Part shown: in pieces, positions 17,705-26,322 of the stretch | How the letters are laid out: each line of letters begins with the position of its first letter | How positions within the stretch are numbered: the first letter of the stretch is position 1 | DNA from: Gemmatimonadota bacterium | GTDB taxonomy: Bacteria > Latescibacterota > UBA2968 > GCA-2709665 | Direction: 5' to 3' | DNA: 64,000 nt | NCBI GenBank assembly: GCA_028877215.1 | Contig: JAPPFJ010000014.1 | Coordinates: forward strand, 165,757 to 229,756 | Notes under the pieces: generated by a model | The model's input: only the letters and a program-made list of their open reading frames with translations | What the model was told of the DNA's origin: nothing | Database searches by the model: none | Position numbers and translations under genes: made by a program

Positions 17705-18973
17705 TTACCCGTCCAAATCCACCGTATATCTGACGCAATCCGCCGCGAAGTCCTCCGGCTTTTCCATGTCGTCCCAGCCCATGCGGCGATACTGCTCCGG
17801 AAGCGTAATGATCAGTTGACCGGTTCTCCTGTCCTCGTACCACCCGAAGTTGGTATATCTCACGTTTTCGTGCGCATCGTCGGGCCTGTCCTGAATCAGC
17901 CTGACCGAGTCCTTCACGATACGCGCGTTGCGTGTGTCGAATTCGGCGATCTGCAGCGGATATCGAGGAATCTGTCCATAGACGGGGTCATCCAGGATAT
18001 TGGCGATCCAATAGGTCTTCCCGGTAACGGTGGAATCATAAAAGGCCGTACACGAAGCGGGCGTCCAGACGTTCGACCCGTCGTCGTAGACCAGCGGCTC
18101 CGGCTGCGACCAGTTCATCCCGCCGTCTTCCGAAACGGCGGAGTAGGGGATGGTATAGCTGCCCGTCGCCTCGTTGCCCTGGCATCTCATGGTGGCGAAC
18201 AGCGCGCCTGATTCCAGCGCCGTGATCGACGGTTCGCAGCATCCAATGCGGGACTTCCCGGGCGGCACTTCGATAAAATCCCCGAATTCCCAGTCAAATC
18301 CGCTCCCGTCTTCTTTCCAGTGTCCCCTTGCGCAGGCCACCCTGAAGCACCAGGGTCTGGTACCGTCCAGTCGTTCGTACTCGGTGAAGGGCGCCAGCAC
18401 CGACCCGTCCGCCATCCAGATGCAGTGGGTTCCGTTGAGGATTCCGCCGCGAACGCCATACTCGAAGCCCGGACCCCAGCGGTCCGCGTCGAAACCGTCC
18501 CCCCGGGCGACGATCTGGACGGGATCGGTCCACGTCACGCCCTGATCCGCGGATACGCTGTAAAATGCGCGGTAAGCGCCCTGATTGATGTAACCGTAGC
18601 ATCGCTTGTCTGCCTTTTGCCCCCTGTGAAACCGCACCAGCACGTCGTTCTTCGTATCCAGGCTGAATCCCGCCGGCATCAACTGCTCTTCGGCGATTCC
18701 CACGTCGAAGCGAACCCTCGGTCCTAATTCCGCCCACTGCGATCCGTTGTCGTCCGACACCCTCACCCAGTTGCCGTCGTAGCATGCATCCAGCGTTGTG
18801 CGTCCGTCGTCGTGATTCACCCACTGGAGGAGCTCGGACGTCACGGTTTCGACCATTCTCTCACTTGTCGCGCCCGTGTACGTCTGGCCGCTGGCGTAGA
18901 ACGCGTGAAGTCCGTCGCTAGGTATATAGGTGCTCTTTGCAACACCGTCGCCGACTCGCTCGTCGTTTTTCAT
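17705..18973 (-). CDS. BNR/Asp-box (sialidase-like) protein
   Basis: 422 aa. ATG at 18973, GAGGAGA upstream. Three Asp-box repeats (S-x-D-x-G-x-x-W) are readable: SDDNGSQWAEL, SADQGVTWTDP and SEDGGMNWSQP. These are the hallmark of the six-bladed beta-propeller sialidase fold. No signal peptide is evident, which is odd for a glycan-acting enzyme. Catalytic sialidase residues (an Arg triad) could not be confirmed; many such proteins in this kind of genome act as non-sialidase propellers or on other sugars. Separated by 62 bp from the upstream unknown gene on the same strand, probably one transcript. Confidence 0.75.
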   Translation of the reverse strand: MKNDERVGDGVAKSTYIPSDGLHAFYASGQTYTGATSERMVETVTSELLQWVNHDDGRTTLDACYDGNWVRVSDDNGSQWAELGPRVRFDVGIAEEQLMPAGFSLDTKNDVLVRFHRGQKADKRCYGYINQGAYRAFYSVSADQGVTWTDPVQIVARGDGFDADRWGPGFEYGVRGGILNGTHCIWMADGSVLAPFTEYERLDGTRPWCFRVACARGHWKEDGSGFDWEFGDFIEVPPGKSRIGCCEPSITALESGALFATMRCQGNEATGSYTIPYSAVSEDGGMNWSQPEPLVYDDGSNVWTPASCTAFYDSTVTGKTYWIANILDDPVYGQIPRYPLQIAEFDTRNARIVKDSVRLIQDRPDDAHENVRYTNFGWYEDRRTGQLIITLPEQYRRMGWDDMEKPEDFAADCVRYTVDLDG

Positions 18974-19035
18974 TCTGGTGGTCTCCTCAATGTCCGGCGT
19001 GATCTTTCACGTGGTTGTTGTACCGCGCGTGCGGT

Positions 19036-19836
19036 TCATCCATTGCCAGCGTCGAGCGGTAGATCGCCAACGCTTCTGATCCACGCCTGCGCCCAGGGCG
19101 CGGATTCGATACCGACGTCGCAGGTGGTATTGGCAAGAAAGACGATGCTTTCGATGCGGCCCTCCCTGACCCATCGGAGGCCCAGTTCGCACTGGTGCTC
19201 CATCTGCGGGATGGAAACAGGGCGCCGGTTATGGAAGTCCCAGAGATAACACCCCAGCGAAACCCGTCCGCCTGGATTGATCGACTCGAGGTGGTCAAGG
19301 TTCCGCTCAAGGTTCTTCAGGTCGTCAGAATTCCAGGTCCAGAGATTGACGACGTCGCAGTGTTCGAGATACGGGGCGACGGGAAGGTCGAGTTGCTTGA
19401 TATAGAGGACGACCCAGAGGTCCAGCCGTCTGCCAGCAACGTTCAGTCGCGGTCGAATGCCGGCGAGGTCATCCACGCTGAGGGCGCCCCTGCCGTTCTT
19501 TCGCATGAAATCGTCCAGATAGACCCCCGTGACGTTGGGATTCTTCTCGGCAAGATCCAATACGCGCTGCAGTTCGTCCCCTTCCACCTGGCCGCCGCTG
19601 CCCACGATGGACCAGGTGACCTGTTTCAGCGAGGAAAAGGTAACGGCAAACTGATCGTAAGGGTACGCGGGCAGGCCGCGCCACCGGATCATATGGAGAT
19701 TGGGGACGTCCAGGAATAACGCGCCTTCGGCGGGCGTCATCCGGGACCCCTGCGTGTATCCGGCGGACGTGAGCGAGTCGTTGTCCGAACCGGCAACGCA
19801 GGTGAAGATCCAGAGCCTGTCGCGTACGGTTTCCAT
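19036..19836 (-). CDS. Conserved-looking protein, probable TIM-barrel-like glycosidase-type fold
   Basis: 266 aa, not assigned to a named family. It begins METVRDRLWIFTCVAGSDNDSL and contains the segments GVYLDDFMRKN (about 104-114), LDLWVVLYIKQLDL (about 137-150) and the C-terminal VSLGCYLWDFHNRRPVS. Alternating hydrophobic strands ending in acidic or polar residues (VYLDDF, CDVVNLWTW, SLGCYLWD) resemble a TIM-barrel, with LDDF a possible acid site. No signal peptide. It is upstream of and co-oriented with the sialidase-like gene, which suggests a shared carbohydrate-related role (inference). The start has only a weak AAGG-type binding site. Confidence 0.6.
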   Translation of the reverse strand: METVRDRLWIFTCVAGSDNDSLTSAGYTQGSRMTPAEGALFLDVPNLHMIRWRGLPAYPYDQFAVTFSSLKQVTWSIVGSGGQVEGDELQRVLDLAEKNPNVTGVYLDDFMRKNGRGALSVDDLAGIRPRLNVAGRRLDLWVVLYIKQLDLPVAPYLEHCDVVNLWTWNSDDLKNLERNLDHLESINPGGRVSLGCYLWDFHNRRPVSIPQMEHQCELGLRWVREGRIESIVFLANTTCDVGIESAPWAQAWIRSVGDLPLDAGNG

Positions 19837-20349
19837 TCAATGACCTTTCGCCTGAATAAAACGTCTCAAAGGACGGCACCCGCGTGAACGGTCAGACGCG
19901 TGCTGGATCGCGCTTGACCGTGGAAGAACTGCATTTTGAGGAAATACACGATTTTCTACTAAGACTGCCATGGGTAACGAGGCATGGGGAAGACCGGTGA
20001 CCACACCTGAGTCCGATCGCGGAAGCCAGAGGCAAAAGTAAGCGGTATTGCGGAAGCGTGTCAACGGAAAACAAGGGCGGAACAGGAGGTCCTTCTACAG
20101 GCTCAGGACAACGGCTCAGGGATCGGCTCGGCTTATGCGACTCCCCCTCAAGGGGAGAGTGATTGCGCGGTCAGCCTGGCGTGCTTTTTGCAGGAAAGAA
20201 CTCGCCCACCTGGAACGGGCAGGGTTTCTGGCGATATTTCGAGTGTGCCTGATGGCAGCATTTGCGTGAATGGCGCCGCGTCAACATCACAAAAAGGGAA
20301 AACCGATTTGAACCGTACGCACAGTCGTCATTCGGACCCCGGGAGATCC
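19837..20349. other. Intergenic region, divergent promoters expected
   Basis: About 510 bp between divergently oriented genes (TIM-barrel-like unknown to the left, helicase to the right). A small stem CTCCCC/GGGGAG (20141-20157, loop CTCAA) is present without a T tract. Several open frames of 60-75 codons occur but lack binding sites and coding character. No RNA gene was recognised. It probably holds promoters for both flanks. Confidence 0.5.
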
Positions 20350-23265
20350 ATGCGCGCCGGGCGATCCGGCCTGGCCTCGTTCGTGTTCCGGTTCCTGCGT
20401 CCGGGACATGCCGGAGCGGTCGGGCTGACGGGCGAAAGGCTGATCCTGGAACGCCGGTCCCGGTCTATGGTTATTCCCTTTCGGGAAATCGAGACCGAGG
20501 AGATGGGGCTTGGGTGGTTCTGGGGTCGCTTGCGAGTACGTCTGGCCTCCGGCGATGTAACGGCATCCGGACTGTCTAAACCGGCCGCGCAATTGTTCGG
20601 CGACGCACTCTTGCGCGCGAGAGTCGATTGGTGGAAAGACGCCCTGGATACACATGCCGGAGCGATTGAATCCGTCTACGATCGCCTGGCTCAGTTTACC
20701 GACCCGCCGCGGTATCTGGCGCGTACAGTCTTTTCCCCAGTCGAATACGATGCCAGAGACGTGGCCGCACGGTTCCCCTCCCGGTGTCCCGAACAGCTGT
20801 CCGACGTCGCGGAAATCCGAATGCTGAAGGCGATTCAGGACTTCGCGGATGACTCCGAACGTTGGCGGACGAGAGCCTGCGACACCTTTGTGGCCAATGA
20901 ACTGGTGCGATCCAGGGTATTCTTCGACGGGATCGAGGCGAGGCCGCTCACGGACGAGCAGCGTAGAGCGGTTGTCGTGGATGAAGACCGCAACCTGATT
21001 GTTGCAGCCGCCGGAAGCGGCAAGACGTCGGTCATCGTTGCCAAGGCGGGCTGGCTCATTCAGAGGGGTTACCGGCGTCCATCGGAACTGCTTCTGCTTG
21101 CATTTGCCAAGGATGCCCAGGAAGAGATGGTGGAGAGGGTTCGGCAACGCCTCGGCGATCGGGTGGAAGCCGAGCTCACGGTCCGAACGTTCCACAGCCT
21201 GGGCATGTCGATCATCGGCGAAGTCGAACGCAGGCGCCCGGCCGTGGCCAGGGCCGCGGTAGATGAACACGCCCTGTTCGATCTGCTGAGGGGCATCGTT
21301 CGCGACCTCGTCGCCGATCCCGGGTTCACCGGGGTCATGCTCAATTGGTTCGCGGAACATTTCGCTCCGTACCGAAGCGAGTTCGAATTCAAGACCCAGG
21401 GATCGTATTGGGCCTATCTCCGGGACAACGGCGTACGGTCCCTGAGAGGCGAGAAACTCAAGAGTTTCGAAGAATGCGAGATCGCCAACTTCCTTTACCT
21501 CAACGGCGTGGCCTACGAGTACGAACGCGATTACGAACACGAAACCGCCACGCCGGAGAAGAGGCAATACCAGCCCGACTTCTACCTTCCCGACGCGGGG
21601 ATATACATTGAACACATTGCACTCTCGGAATCGAACGATACACCCCCCTTTATCGACCGCCGCGAATACCTCAGGTCATTGGACTGGAAGAGACGCCTGC
21701 ACGCGGAACATGGCACCGTTCTCGTGGAGACCTACAGTCACGAAAAGAAAGCGGGCAGACTGACCCTGAACCTGGAGGAAAAATTAGCCGCCCATGGGGT
21801 AACGATGTCTCCGATCCCATCCGAGGAGGCCTTTTCCGTCCTTGAACAGCAGGGTCGAATCGACCCCTTCACGCGTCTGGTTGCGACGTTCCTCCATCAT
21901 TACAAGGGCGCGCAACTTTCGGCAAACGACGTGGCCCGTCGCGCCGCCGAGGCGCCAATCCGTCCTCGGGCAGAGGCCTTCCTGACCGTTTTCATTCCCG
22001 TATATGAACGCTACCAGGAATCGCTTGCACGGAAGCGGCAAATCGACTTCCACGACATGATCACCATCGCGACGGAACACGTGCAAAGTGGACGCTACCG
22101 CAACCGGTACGGCTACATCCTCGTCGATGAGTTTCAGGATATATCGGCCGGGAGAGCGCGGCTGCTGAAGGCGTTGCTGGACACGTCGAATGCCTCACAG
22201 CTGTTCGCGGTCGGCGACGACTGGCAGGCCATTTTCCGCTTTGCGGGTTCGGACATCGCCATTATGCGAGAGTTCACGGCACACTTTGGCGAGAGCGAAC
22301 GCGTGGACATGGAGACGACGTTCAGATGCGCGGATCGTATCGCCGATCTCGCGACCCGATTCGTACTCAGCAACCCCGCACAGATCCGCAAGCGTGTTTC
22401 ATCCATCTTCAATGCGGACGAGCCGTGCGTGCACGTAATGGTCGCCCGGGAATCGTGCCCCGATCCGCTGGCGGAGGCGTTGAACGCAATCGCCGCCCAT
22501 GCAGCCGGGGGCGACGAGCCCGCTACGGTTCTGCTGCTGGGCAGGTACCGGCACAACAGGCCTAAGAATATGGACACGTTGGCGCGAGCGCATTCCAGTC
22601 TTGAACTCACGTTCATGACCGTCCACGGCTCCAAGGGCCTCGAGGCCGATTACGTGGTGGTGCTCGACCTGTGCTCCGGAAAGTACGGCTTTCCCACCGG
22701 GATCGTCGACGACCCGCTGCTGGACCTCGTTCTGGCTGCGCCGGAAGCATTTCCAAACGCCGAGGAGCGCCGCCTGTTCTATGTCGCGGTCACCCGGGCC
22801 AGGCGCGGCGTCTACCTCCTTGCCGATTTCGGAACGCCTTCGGCTTTCGTCGAAGAGTTGATGAAGGACGGCTATGACGTAGAGGTTCATGGAGAGCACC
22901 CGAAACGGGATGTTCCGTGCCCCGGATGCATCCATGGACGGCTGCAGCGGAGAGGCAGCGCTCAGGACAGGGGAATATTCTACGGTTGTTCGCTCTGGCC
23001 GTATTGCGAGTTTCGACAGCCCGGGTGTCCCCATTGCAGGACTGGACTACAGGCGAAAGTTGACGGGAACTACCGTTGCCTCGACTGCCGGAAGGGCGTT
23101 CAAGGATGTCCGACGTGCTTTGGATGGCTGCAGGAGAAGCGTGGGAGATACGGAAGGTTTATCGGTTGTTCGAATTGGCCGGACTGCAGATATACACGGA
23201 ATGACCCGAAAAAGCGGACAGTACGTTCATCGGTCTTCAAAGGGATCGGACGGCCCCGCAAATAG
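20350..23265 (+). CDS. SF1 DNA helicase, HelD/UvrD-like, with nuclease insert and C-terminal topoisomerase-type zinc ribbons
   Basis: 971 aa from ATG 20350 (GGGAG upstream; an upstream TTG at 20308 is possible). The N-terminal segment SMVIPFREIETEEMGLGWFW matches the helicase IV N-terminal domain pattern. The helicase core has motif I AAAGSGKT (about 219), motif II VDEFQD (about 592), QAIFRFAGSD, TTFRC and TVHGSKGLEADYVVVLD. A PD-(D/E)XK-like insert lies in the 1B/2A region: EECEIANFLYLNGVAYEYE with YQPDFYLPD and IYIEH (about 375-420). The C-terminus (from about 856) has several CPxC zinc ribbons of the topoisomerase I type with GCSLWPYC and GCSNWPDC. Predicted to unwind and possibly cleave DNA in repair or recombination. 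Confidence 0.9.
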   Translation: MRAGRSGLASFVFRFLRPGHAGAVGLTGERLILERRSRSMVIPFREIETEEMGLGWFWGRLRVRLASGDVTASGLSKPAAQLFGDALLRARVDWWKDALDTHAGAIESVYDRLAQFTDPPRYLARTVFSPVEYDARDVAARFPSRCPEQLSDVAEIRMLKAIQDFADDSERWRTRACDTFVANELVRSRVFFDGIEARPLTDEQRRAVVVDEDRNLIVAAAGSGKTSVIVAKAGWLIQRGYRRPSELLLLAFAKDAQEEMVERVRQRLGDRVEAELTVRTFHSLGMSIIGEVERRRPAVARAAVDEHALFDLLRGIVRDLVADPGFTGVMLNWFAEHFAPYRSEFEFKTQGSYWAYLRDNGVRSLRGEKLKSFEECEIANFLYLNGVAYEYERDYEHETATPEKRQYQPDFYLPDAGIYIEHIALSESNDTPPFIDRREYLRSLDWKRRLHAEHGTVLVETYSHEKKAGRLTLNLEEKLAAHGVTMSPIPSEEAFSVLEQQGRIDPFTRLVATFLHHYKGAQLSANDVARRAAEAPIRPRAEAFLTVFIPVYERYQESLARKRQIDFHDMITIATEHVQSGRYRNRYGYILVDEFQDISAGRARLLKALLDTSNASQLFAVGDDWQAIFRFAGSDIAIMREFTAHFGESERVDMETTFRCADRIADLATRFVLSNPAQIRKRVSSIFNADEPCVHVMVARESCPDPLAEALNAIAAHAAGGDEPATVLLLGRYRHNRPKNMDTLARAHSSLELTFMTVHGSKGLEADYVVVLDLCSGKYGFPTGIVDDPLLDLVLAAPEAFPNAEERRLFYVAVTRARRGVYLLADFGTPSAFVEELMKDGYDVEVHGEHPKRDVPCPGCIHGRLQRRGSAQDRGIFYGCSLWPYCEFRQPGCPHCRTGLQAKVDGNYRCLDCRKGVQGCPTCFGWLQEKRGRYGRFIGCSNWPDCRYTRNDPKKRTVRSSVFKGIGRPRK

Positions 23266-23288
23266 CCTGCGTCACGCCGATGACATTG

Positions 23289-23317
23289 TTGACATCTGGC
23301 CTGGATAGCTGTAACTT
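23289..23317 (+). promoter_or_regulatory. Putative promoter of the small membrane protein gene
   Basis: TTGACA (23289-23294) with a 17-bp spacer to TAACTT (23312-23317), a moderate -10. It sits just upstream of GGAGGA and the ATG at 23332; the -35 is perfect, the -10 weak. Confidence 0.4.
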
Positions 23318-23331
23318 TGTGGAGGACCGAT

Positions 23332-23700
23332 ATGGACCGGCTTTCGGTATGGAGCGTCACAAATAGACTTATCTTTGCCGGTCTATCGATCACTTTTTGT
23401 ATCGCAGGACTCGTACTATGGTACTACGACGCACGAAGGATGGAGGGCTTGTTCGATATCGTGACGCGCTCAGGAAATATCGTCCTGTCCTCCGTGTCGG
23501 TGTCGTTTATTATCATGGAGATTGTCGATATGGTACTCGGTATATATGAGTCTATCAAGAAGAGGAATTACGAACTGGGATATCAGGCAGGAAGGCAAGC
23601 CGCATTGAAACATCGGAACGGAGAAGATCAGGAAGGCTCTGATTCGAACGCACCCGATAGAGCCGAATCACCCACTCCGGGCCCCAATCCGGACGAATGA
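23332..23700 (+). CDS. Small two-helix membrane protein of unknown function
   Basis: 122 aa. ATG 23332 has GGAGGA five bases upstream (an earlier TTG is rejected). Two hydrophobic helices (about 14-36 and 48-70) are followed by a polar, charged tail with GYQAGRQAALKHRNGEDQ and a Pro/Glu-rich end. No recognised domain. Its own promoter-like sequence and a clear terminator follow, so it is probably monocistronic. Not conserved with neighbouring helicase function as far as can be seen. Confidence 0.7.
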   Translation: MDRLSVWSVTNRLIFAGLSITFCIAGLVLWYYDARRMEGLFDIVTRSGNIVLSSVSVSFIIMEIVDMVLGIYESIKKRNYELGYQAGRQAALKHRNGEDQEGSDSNAPDRAESPTPGPNPDE

Positions 23701-23726
23701 GTGATTTTCCGCAACAGTCAGACAAT

Positions 23727-23761
23727 TACCGCCCCTGGTTATTTTTGGGCGGTATTTTTTT
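23727..23761 (+). terminator. Rho-independent terminator of the small membrane protein gene
   Basis: Stem TACCGCCC (23727-23734) / GGGCGGTA (23747-23754), 12-base loop and a T7 run (23755-23761), 26 bp after the stop. Confidence 0.85.
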
Positions 23762-23837
23762 GTGAATCCGGCGCTGACGTTTTGGCAAGAAACGCGGCCG
23801 GGAACACGCCGGAGGTATTGTCCGCCCACGCCCTCTC

Positions 23838-23911
23838 AGAAGATGTCTTAAAATTCCCAGAGGTCTTCGCGCGGCTGCAAATGCGCCGGTCGGCGTTGGT
23901 CAAACCCACCC
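23838..23911 (-). repeat. Terminal-inverted-repeat element, half copy (right end, inverted)
   Basis: About 74 bp matching, in reverse orientation, the right end of the elements at 36393 and 42815: it starts AGAAGATGTCTTAAAATTCC and continues through the GTCTTCGCGCGGCTGCAAA and GTCGGCGTTGGTCAAACCCACC segments. The other half is missing; sequence identity stops at about 23911. Confidence 0.75.
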
Positions 23912-23972
23912 AGGAGTGGCGAGGGGCGCGCAGCCACGATACATTGGATTAGGGCGGATTCTTCGTGCATTT

Positions 23973-24020
23973 CGCGTTTTTGTCTTTCGCCGTTTCGTAG
24001 TTTCGTTCATTCGCAGTTTC
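23973..24020. repeat. 8-bp phased CGTAGTTT array, copy 3 (right arm only)
   Basis: Octamers CGCCGTTT (23988), CGTAGTTT (23996), CGTTCATT (24004), CGCAGTTT (24012), in exact 8-bp register, preceded by CGCGTTTTTGTCTTT. It lies 11 bp beyond the stop of the NhaC gene (minus strand), i.e. again downstream of a gene. Same unit as the right arm of copies 1 and 2. Confidence 0.65.
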
Positions 24021-24031
24021 TAATAAGCTTC

Positions 24032-25768
24032 TTAGGCGGTGAAGAAGGCGACGACGGTCCAGCAGATCGCCGCCAGGCCGGCCGCAACGGACGCCTGGGG
24101 TATCTGCGTCTTGACGTGGTCCATCAGGTCGCAGCCGGTGCACATCGAGCTGAGCACGGTGGTGTCGGAGATTGGCGAGCACTGGTCTCCGTACACGCTG
24201 CCGTCCATGACCGCGGCGAAACAAAGGGTCATGAACAGCTCGGGATGGGAGAGCCCGTGAGCCCCGGCAACCGCCCAGGCCAACGGCATAGCCAGCGGGA
24301 AGGCCACCGCGTAGGTGCCCCAGCTCGTCCCCGTGGAGAAGGCGATGACCATGGTCATAATCTGCAGCAGCACCGGCAGCAGGAAGTAGGGAATCGCCTC
24401 CCCGAGCTGCTCGACCAGAAAGATGCCGCCACCTGTCTCCTTGTTTATCCCTCCGATGGTGATGGCGAGCAGGAGAATGACGGAGCCAAGCACCACCCCC
24501 TTGAGGCCGTCGTGGAATCCCGCCACGAGATCCTTCAGCGACATCCCCTTGGCCAGAGCCATCCCCGCGGCGAGCACCAGGGCCGTTCCGAAGGCCCACT
24601 GCACGTTGGGTGAGCCGTTGACGATGAAGGTGCCGACGGCGATGCCGATGAGGGAAATCAAAGGCAGGAAGAACTCCATCACGTGCGGAGTATACCCCTC
24701 GGGAACGTTGCTTCCCTGCAACTCCTTCGCGCTCAGGGGGTTCGCTCCCTCGGCGTCGAGCTGGCCGGTCTCGCGAGAGCGTTCCATGGCCGCTTTGAGC
24801 CGCTTGCCGAGGAACAGGGGCCTCTCGATGCTGAGGAGAAAGGTGCCGAGTACGGCGAAGATCGCGTAGAAGCAGAACGGCACGCTCTGGAAGAAGAAGG
24901 CGATGCGGTCCGTCTCGGTGGCCAGGAAGCCGACCCCGGAGACGAAGATGAAGGCCTGGACGTACCCGGGCCAGGCGTTGAAAGCGAGCTGTGAAGCGAT
25001 CGGCGAGGCGGTCGAGTCGACGATGTACGCGAGCTCTTCGTGGCTGACCTTTTCCGCATCGGCGATCGGCTTGACCGTGGTGCCGACCAGCACGGTGCTG
25101 ACCGTGCCCCCCTGAAAGAAGATGACGCCGAGCATCCAGGAAACGAGCTTGGCGCTTCGGGGGCCGCGTACGAAGCGCTCCGTCATCAGCTCGGCGAACG
25201 CCTGCGCGGCGCCCGTCCGGGACCAGATCCCCATCAGCCCACCCAGCAGCCACAGGTAGAGCAGCAGCACGCCGGCGGAGCTGGTCGTGGCCAGCGAGGG
25301 GATCAGCACGTCGCCGGTGAAGTCGTAGCGGGTAAGCACCAGGGCACCCGACAGGATGCCGCCAATGAGCGAGGTAACCGGCTCCCGGGTGAGCCAGCAC
25401 AGGAGTACGGCGACCACCGCGGGCAGCAGGGACCAGAAGCCCCAGTGGTGCTTGGCCAGCAGCTGATAGTATAAGGTCCCTGGTTCCCCCTCCTCCATCC
25501 TGACCACGGAGACGAACTCCTTCTTCACTTCCGGGGTCTCGCGTGAGCCTTCCATTCGCTCGGGGTTGAGCAGCGCCTCCTCGATGGGTACGGGGTGGAA
25601 ATAGGTCGGCTCTCCCCGATATATGTAGTAGAGATTTCCGTCTCTGTCGACGTGAGCATCGAGGGCGATCTGCTCGACGGTCCAGGTCGGGGCCACGTTG
25701 ATGCCGACGATCCAGGATACGACCAGGGCGATGGCGAAGACGACAAACTTGCGGACACCAGGGCTCAT
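24032..25768 (-). CDS. nhaC: NhaC-family Na+/H+ antiporter
   Basis: 578 aa, about 11-12 predicted membrane helices. The N-terminus has a helix and then a soluble insert of about 90 residues. The membrane core carries NhaC-like segments: SLIGGILSGALVL, GVIFFQGGTVSTVLVGTTVKPI, a SPIASQLAFNAWPGY segment, STGTSWGTYAVAFPLAMPLAW and the signature DGSVYGDQCSPISDTTVLSSMCTGCD. The family exchanges cytoplasmic Na+ for H+ (some members take malate/lactate). It stands alone, reading leftward from its upstream 550-bp spacer; its stop lies next to the octamer repeat. Relatively heavy GAG/CTG use hints at a different origin from the neighbours; this was judged by eye only. Confidence 0.92.
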   Translation of the reverse strand: MSPGVRKFVVFAIALVVSWIVGINVAPTWTVEQIALDAHVDRDGNLYYIYRGEPTYFHPVPIEEALLNPERMEGSRETPEVKKEFVSVVRMEEGEPGTLYYQLLAKHHWGFWSLLPAVVAVLLCWLTREPVTSLIGGILSGALVLTRYDFTGDVLIPSLATTSSAGVLLLYLWLLGGLMGIWSRTGAAQAFAELMTERFVRGPRSAKLVSWMLGVIFFQGGTVSTVLVGTTVKPIADAEKVSHEELAYIVDSTASPIASQLAFNAWPGYVQAFIFVSGVGFLATETDRIAFFFQSVPFCFYAIFAVLGTFLLSIERPLFLGKRLKAAMERSRETGQLDAEGANPLSAKELQGSNVPEGYTPHVMEFFLPLISLIGIAVGTFIVNGSPNVQWAFGTALVLAAGMALAKGMSLKDLVAGFHDGLKGVVLGSVILLLAITIGGINKETGGGIFLVEQLGEAIPYFLLPVLLQIMTMVIAFSTGTSWGTYAVAFPLAMPLAWAVAGAHGLSHPELFMTLCFAAVMDGSVYGDQCSPISDTTVLSSMCTGCDLMDHVKTQIPQASVAAGLAAICWTVVAFFTA

Positions 25769-26322
25769 TCCAATCTCCGGATGAAAGATGTAAGGGGACG
25801 ATTCGGAGGGATGCCGGAGGGCTTCGCCTCTGTTCTATACCCCTATTGTACCCTGATCTGCGAAAAATGCAAGTCGGCATTCGGGTCTATTGGGAAGAAG
25901 CTCGTTACGAAATTGTCACGTAAAAGCAATGTTCACGTGTCGCGGGTAGACTTCACGGAAGGTTGTCGGGCAACATGTCATGCAGAGCGCAGCGAAGAAT
26001 CTCACGTCTTCCGGTCAGTCCGTGTCGCGCAGTCCTTACGCAGACAAAATTGTGCGCGGACACATCGACTGCCTGACGACCCAAGAATGAGGGTGCGGCG
26101 AACGTGCTGCCTCTCAGGTGCCGATACGTGCAAGTCGCACCGGCATGATCCGACGCTGCAGTAGATCCTTCGTCGGCCTGTCGTGCTCCTCTACATGACA
26201 GTGTGGGTGTACGTGCAACGGAAGCGTTTCGCGGACGATGCACGCAGGCCTCCTCTGGATGATAGTAGGCGCTCAAGGGAAAGCAATGCGGGCGGGCAGC
26301 GAGATCTAGCAGCCGAATTGGA
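25769..26322. other. Intergenic region with a dispersed repeat
   Basis: About 550 bp between the NhaC gene (start at 25768) and the E1-beta gene stop. The central part is the dispersed repeat at 25977-26200. Short open frames are translations of the repeat. No RNA gene was recognised. The promoter of nhaC is expected in 25769-25970, but no strong consensus was found. Confidence 0.5.
25977..26200. repeat. Dispersed TGTCATGC(A/T)GAGCG-type repeat with inverted ends
   Basis: The left end reads TGTCATGCAGAGCGCAGCGA, followed by AGAATCT; the right end contains GATCCTTCG and finishes CTCTACATGACA. The ends are imperfect inverted repeats (TGTCATG...CATGACA; CGAAGAATCT versus AGATCCTTCG). The left sequence corresponds to the well-known dispersed intergenic element whose translated frame gives CHAERSEESH. 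It is non-coding and probably a mobile or recombinogenic repeat. Confidence 0.65.

Noticed and set aside
19837-20349. Possible small gene or RNA in the 510-bp spacer
   Set aside because: Frames of 60-75 codons lack binding sites and coding character; the single small stem has no T tract.
23949-25880. 643-codon frame overlapping the NhaC gene
   Set aside because: Arg/Gly-rich shadow of the NhaC coding frame; membrane-protein frame is clearly the real one.
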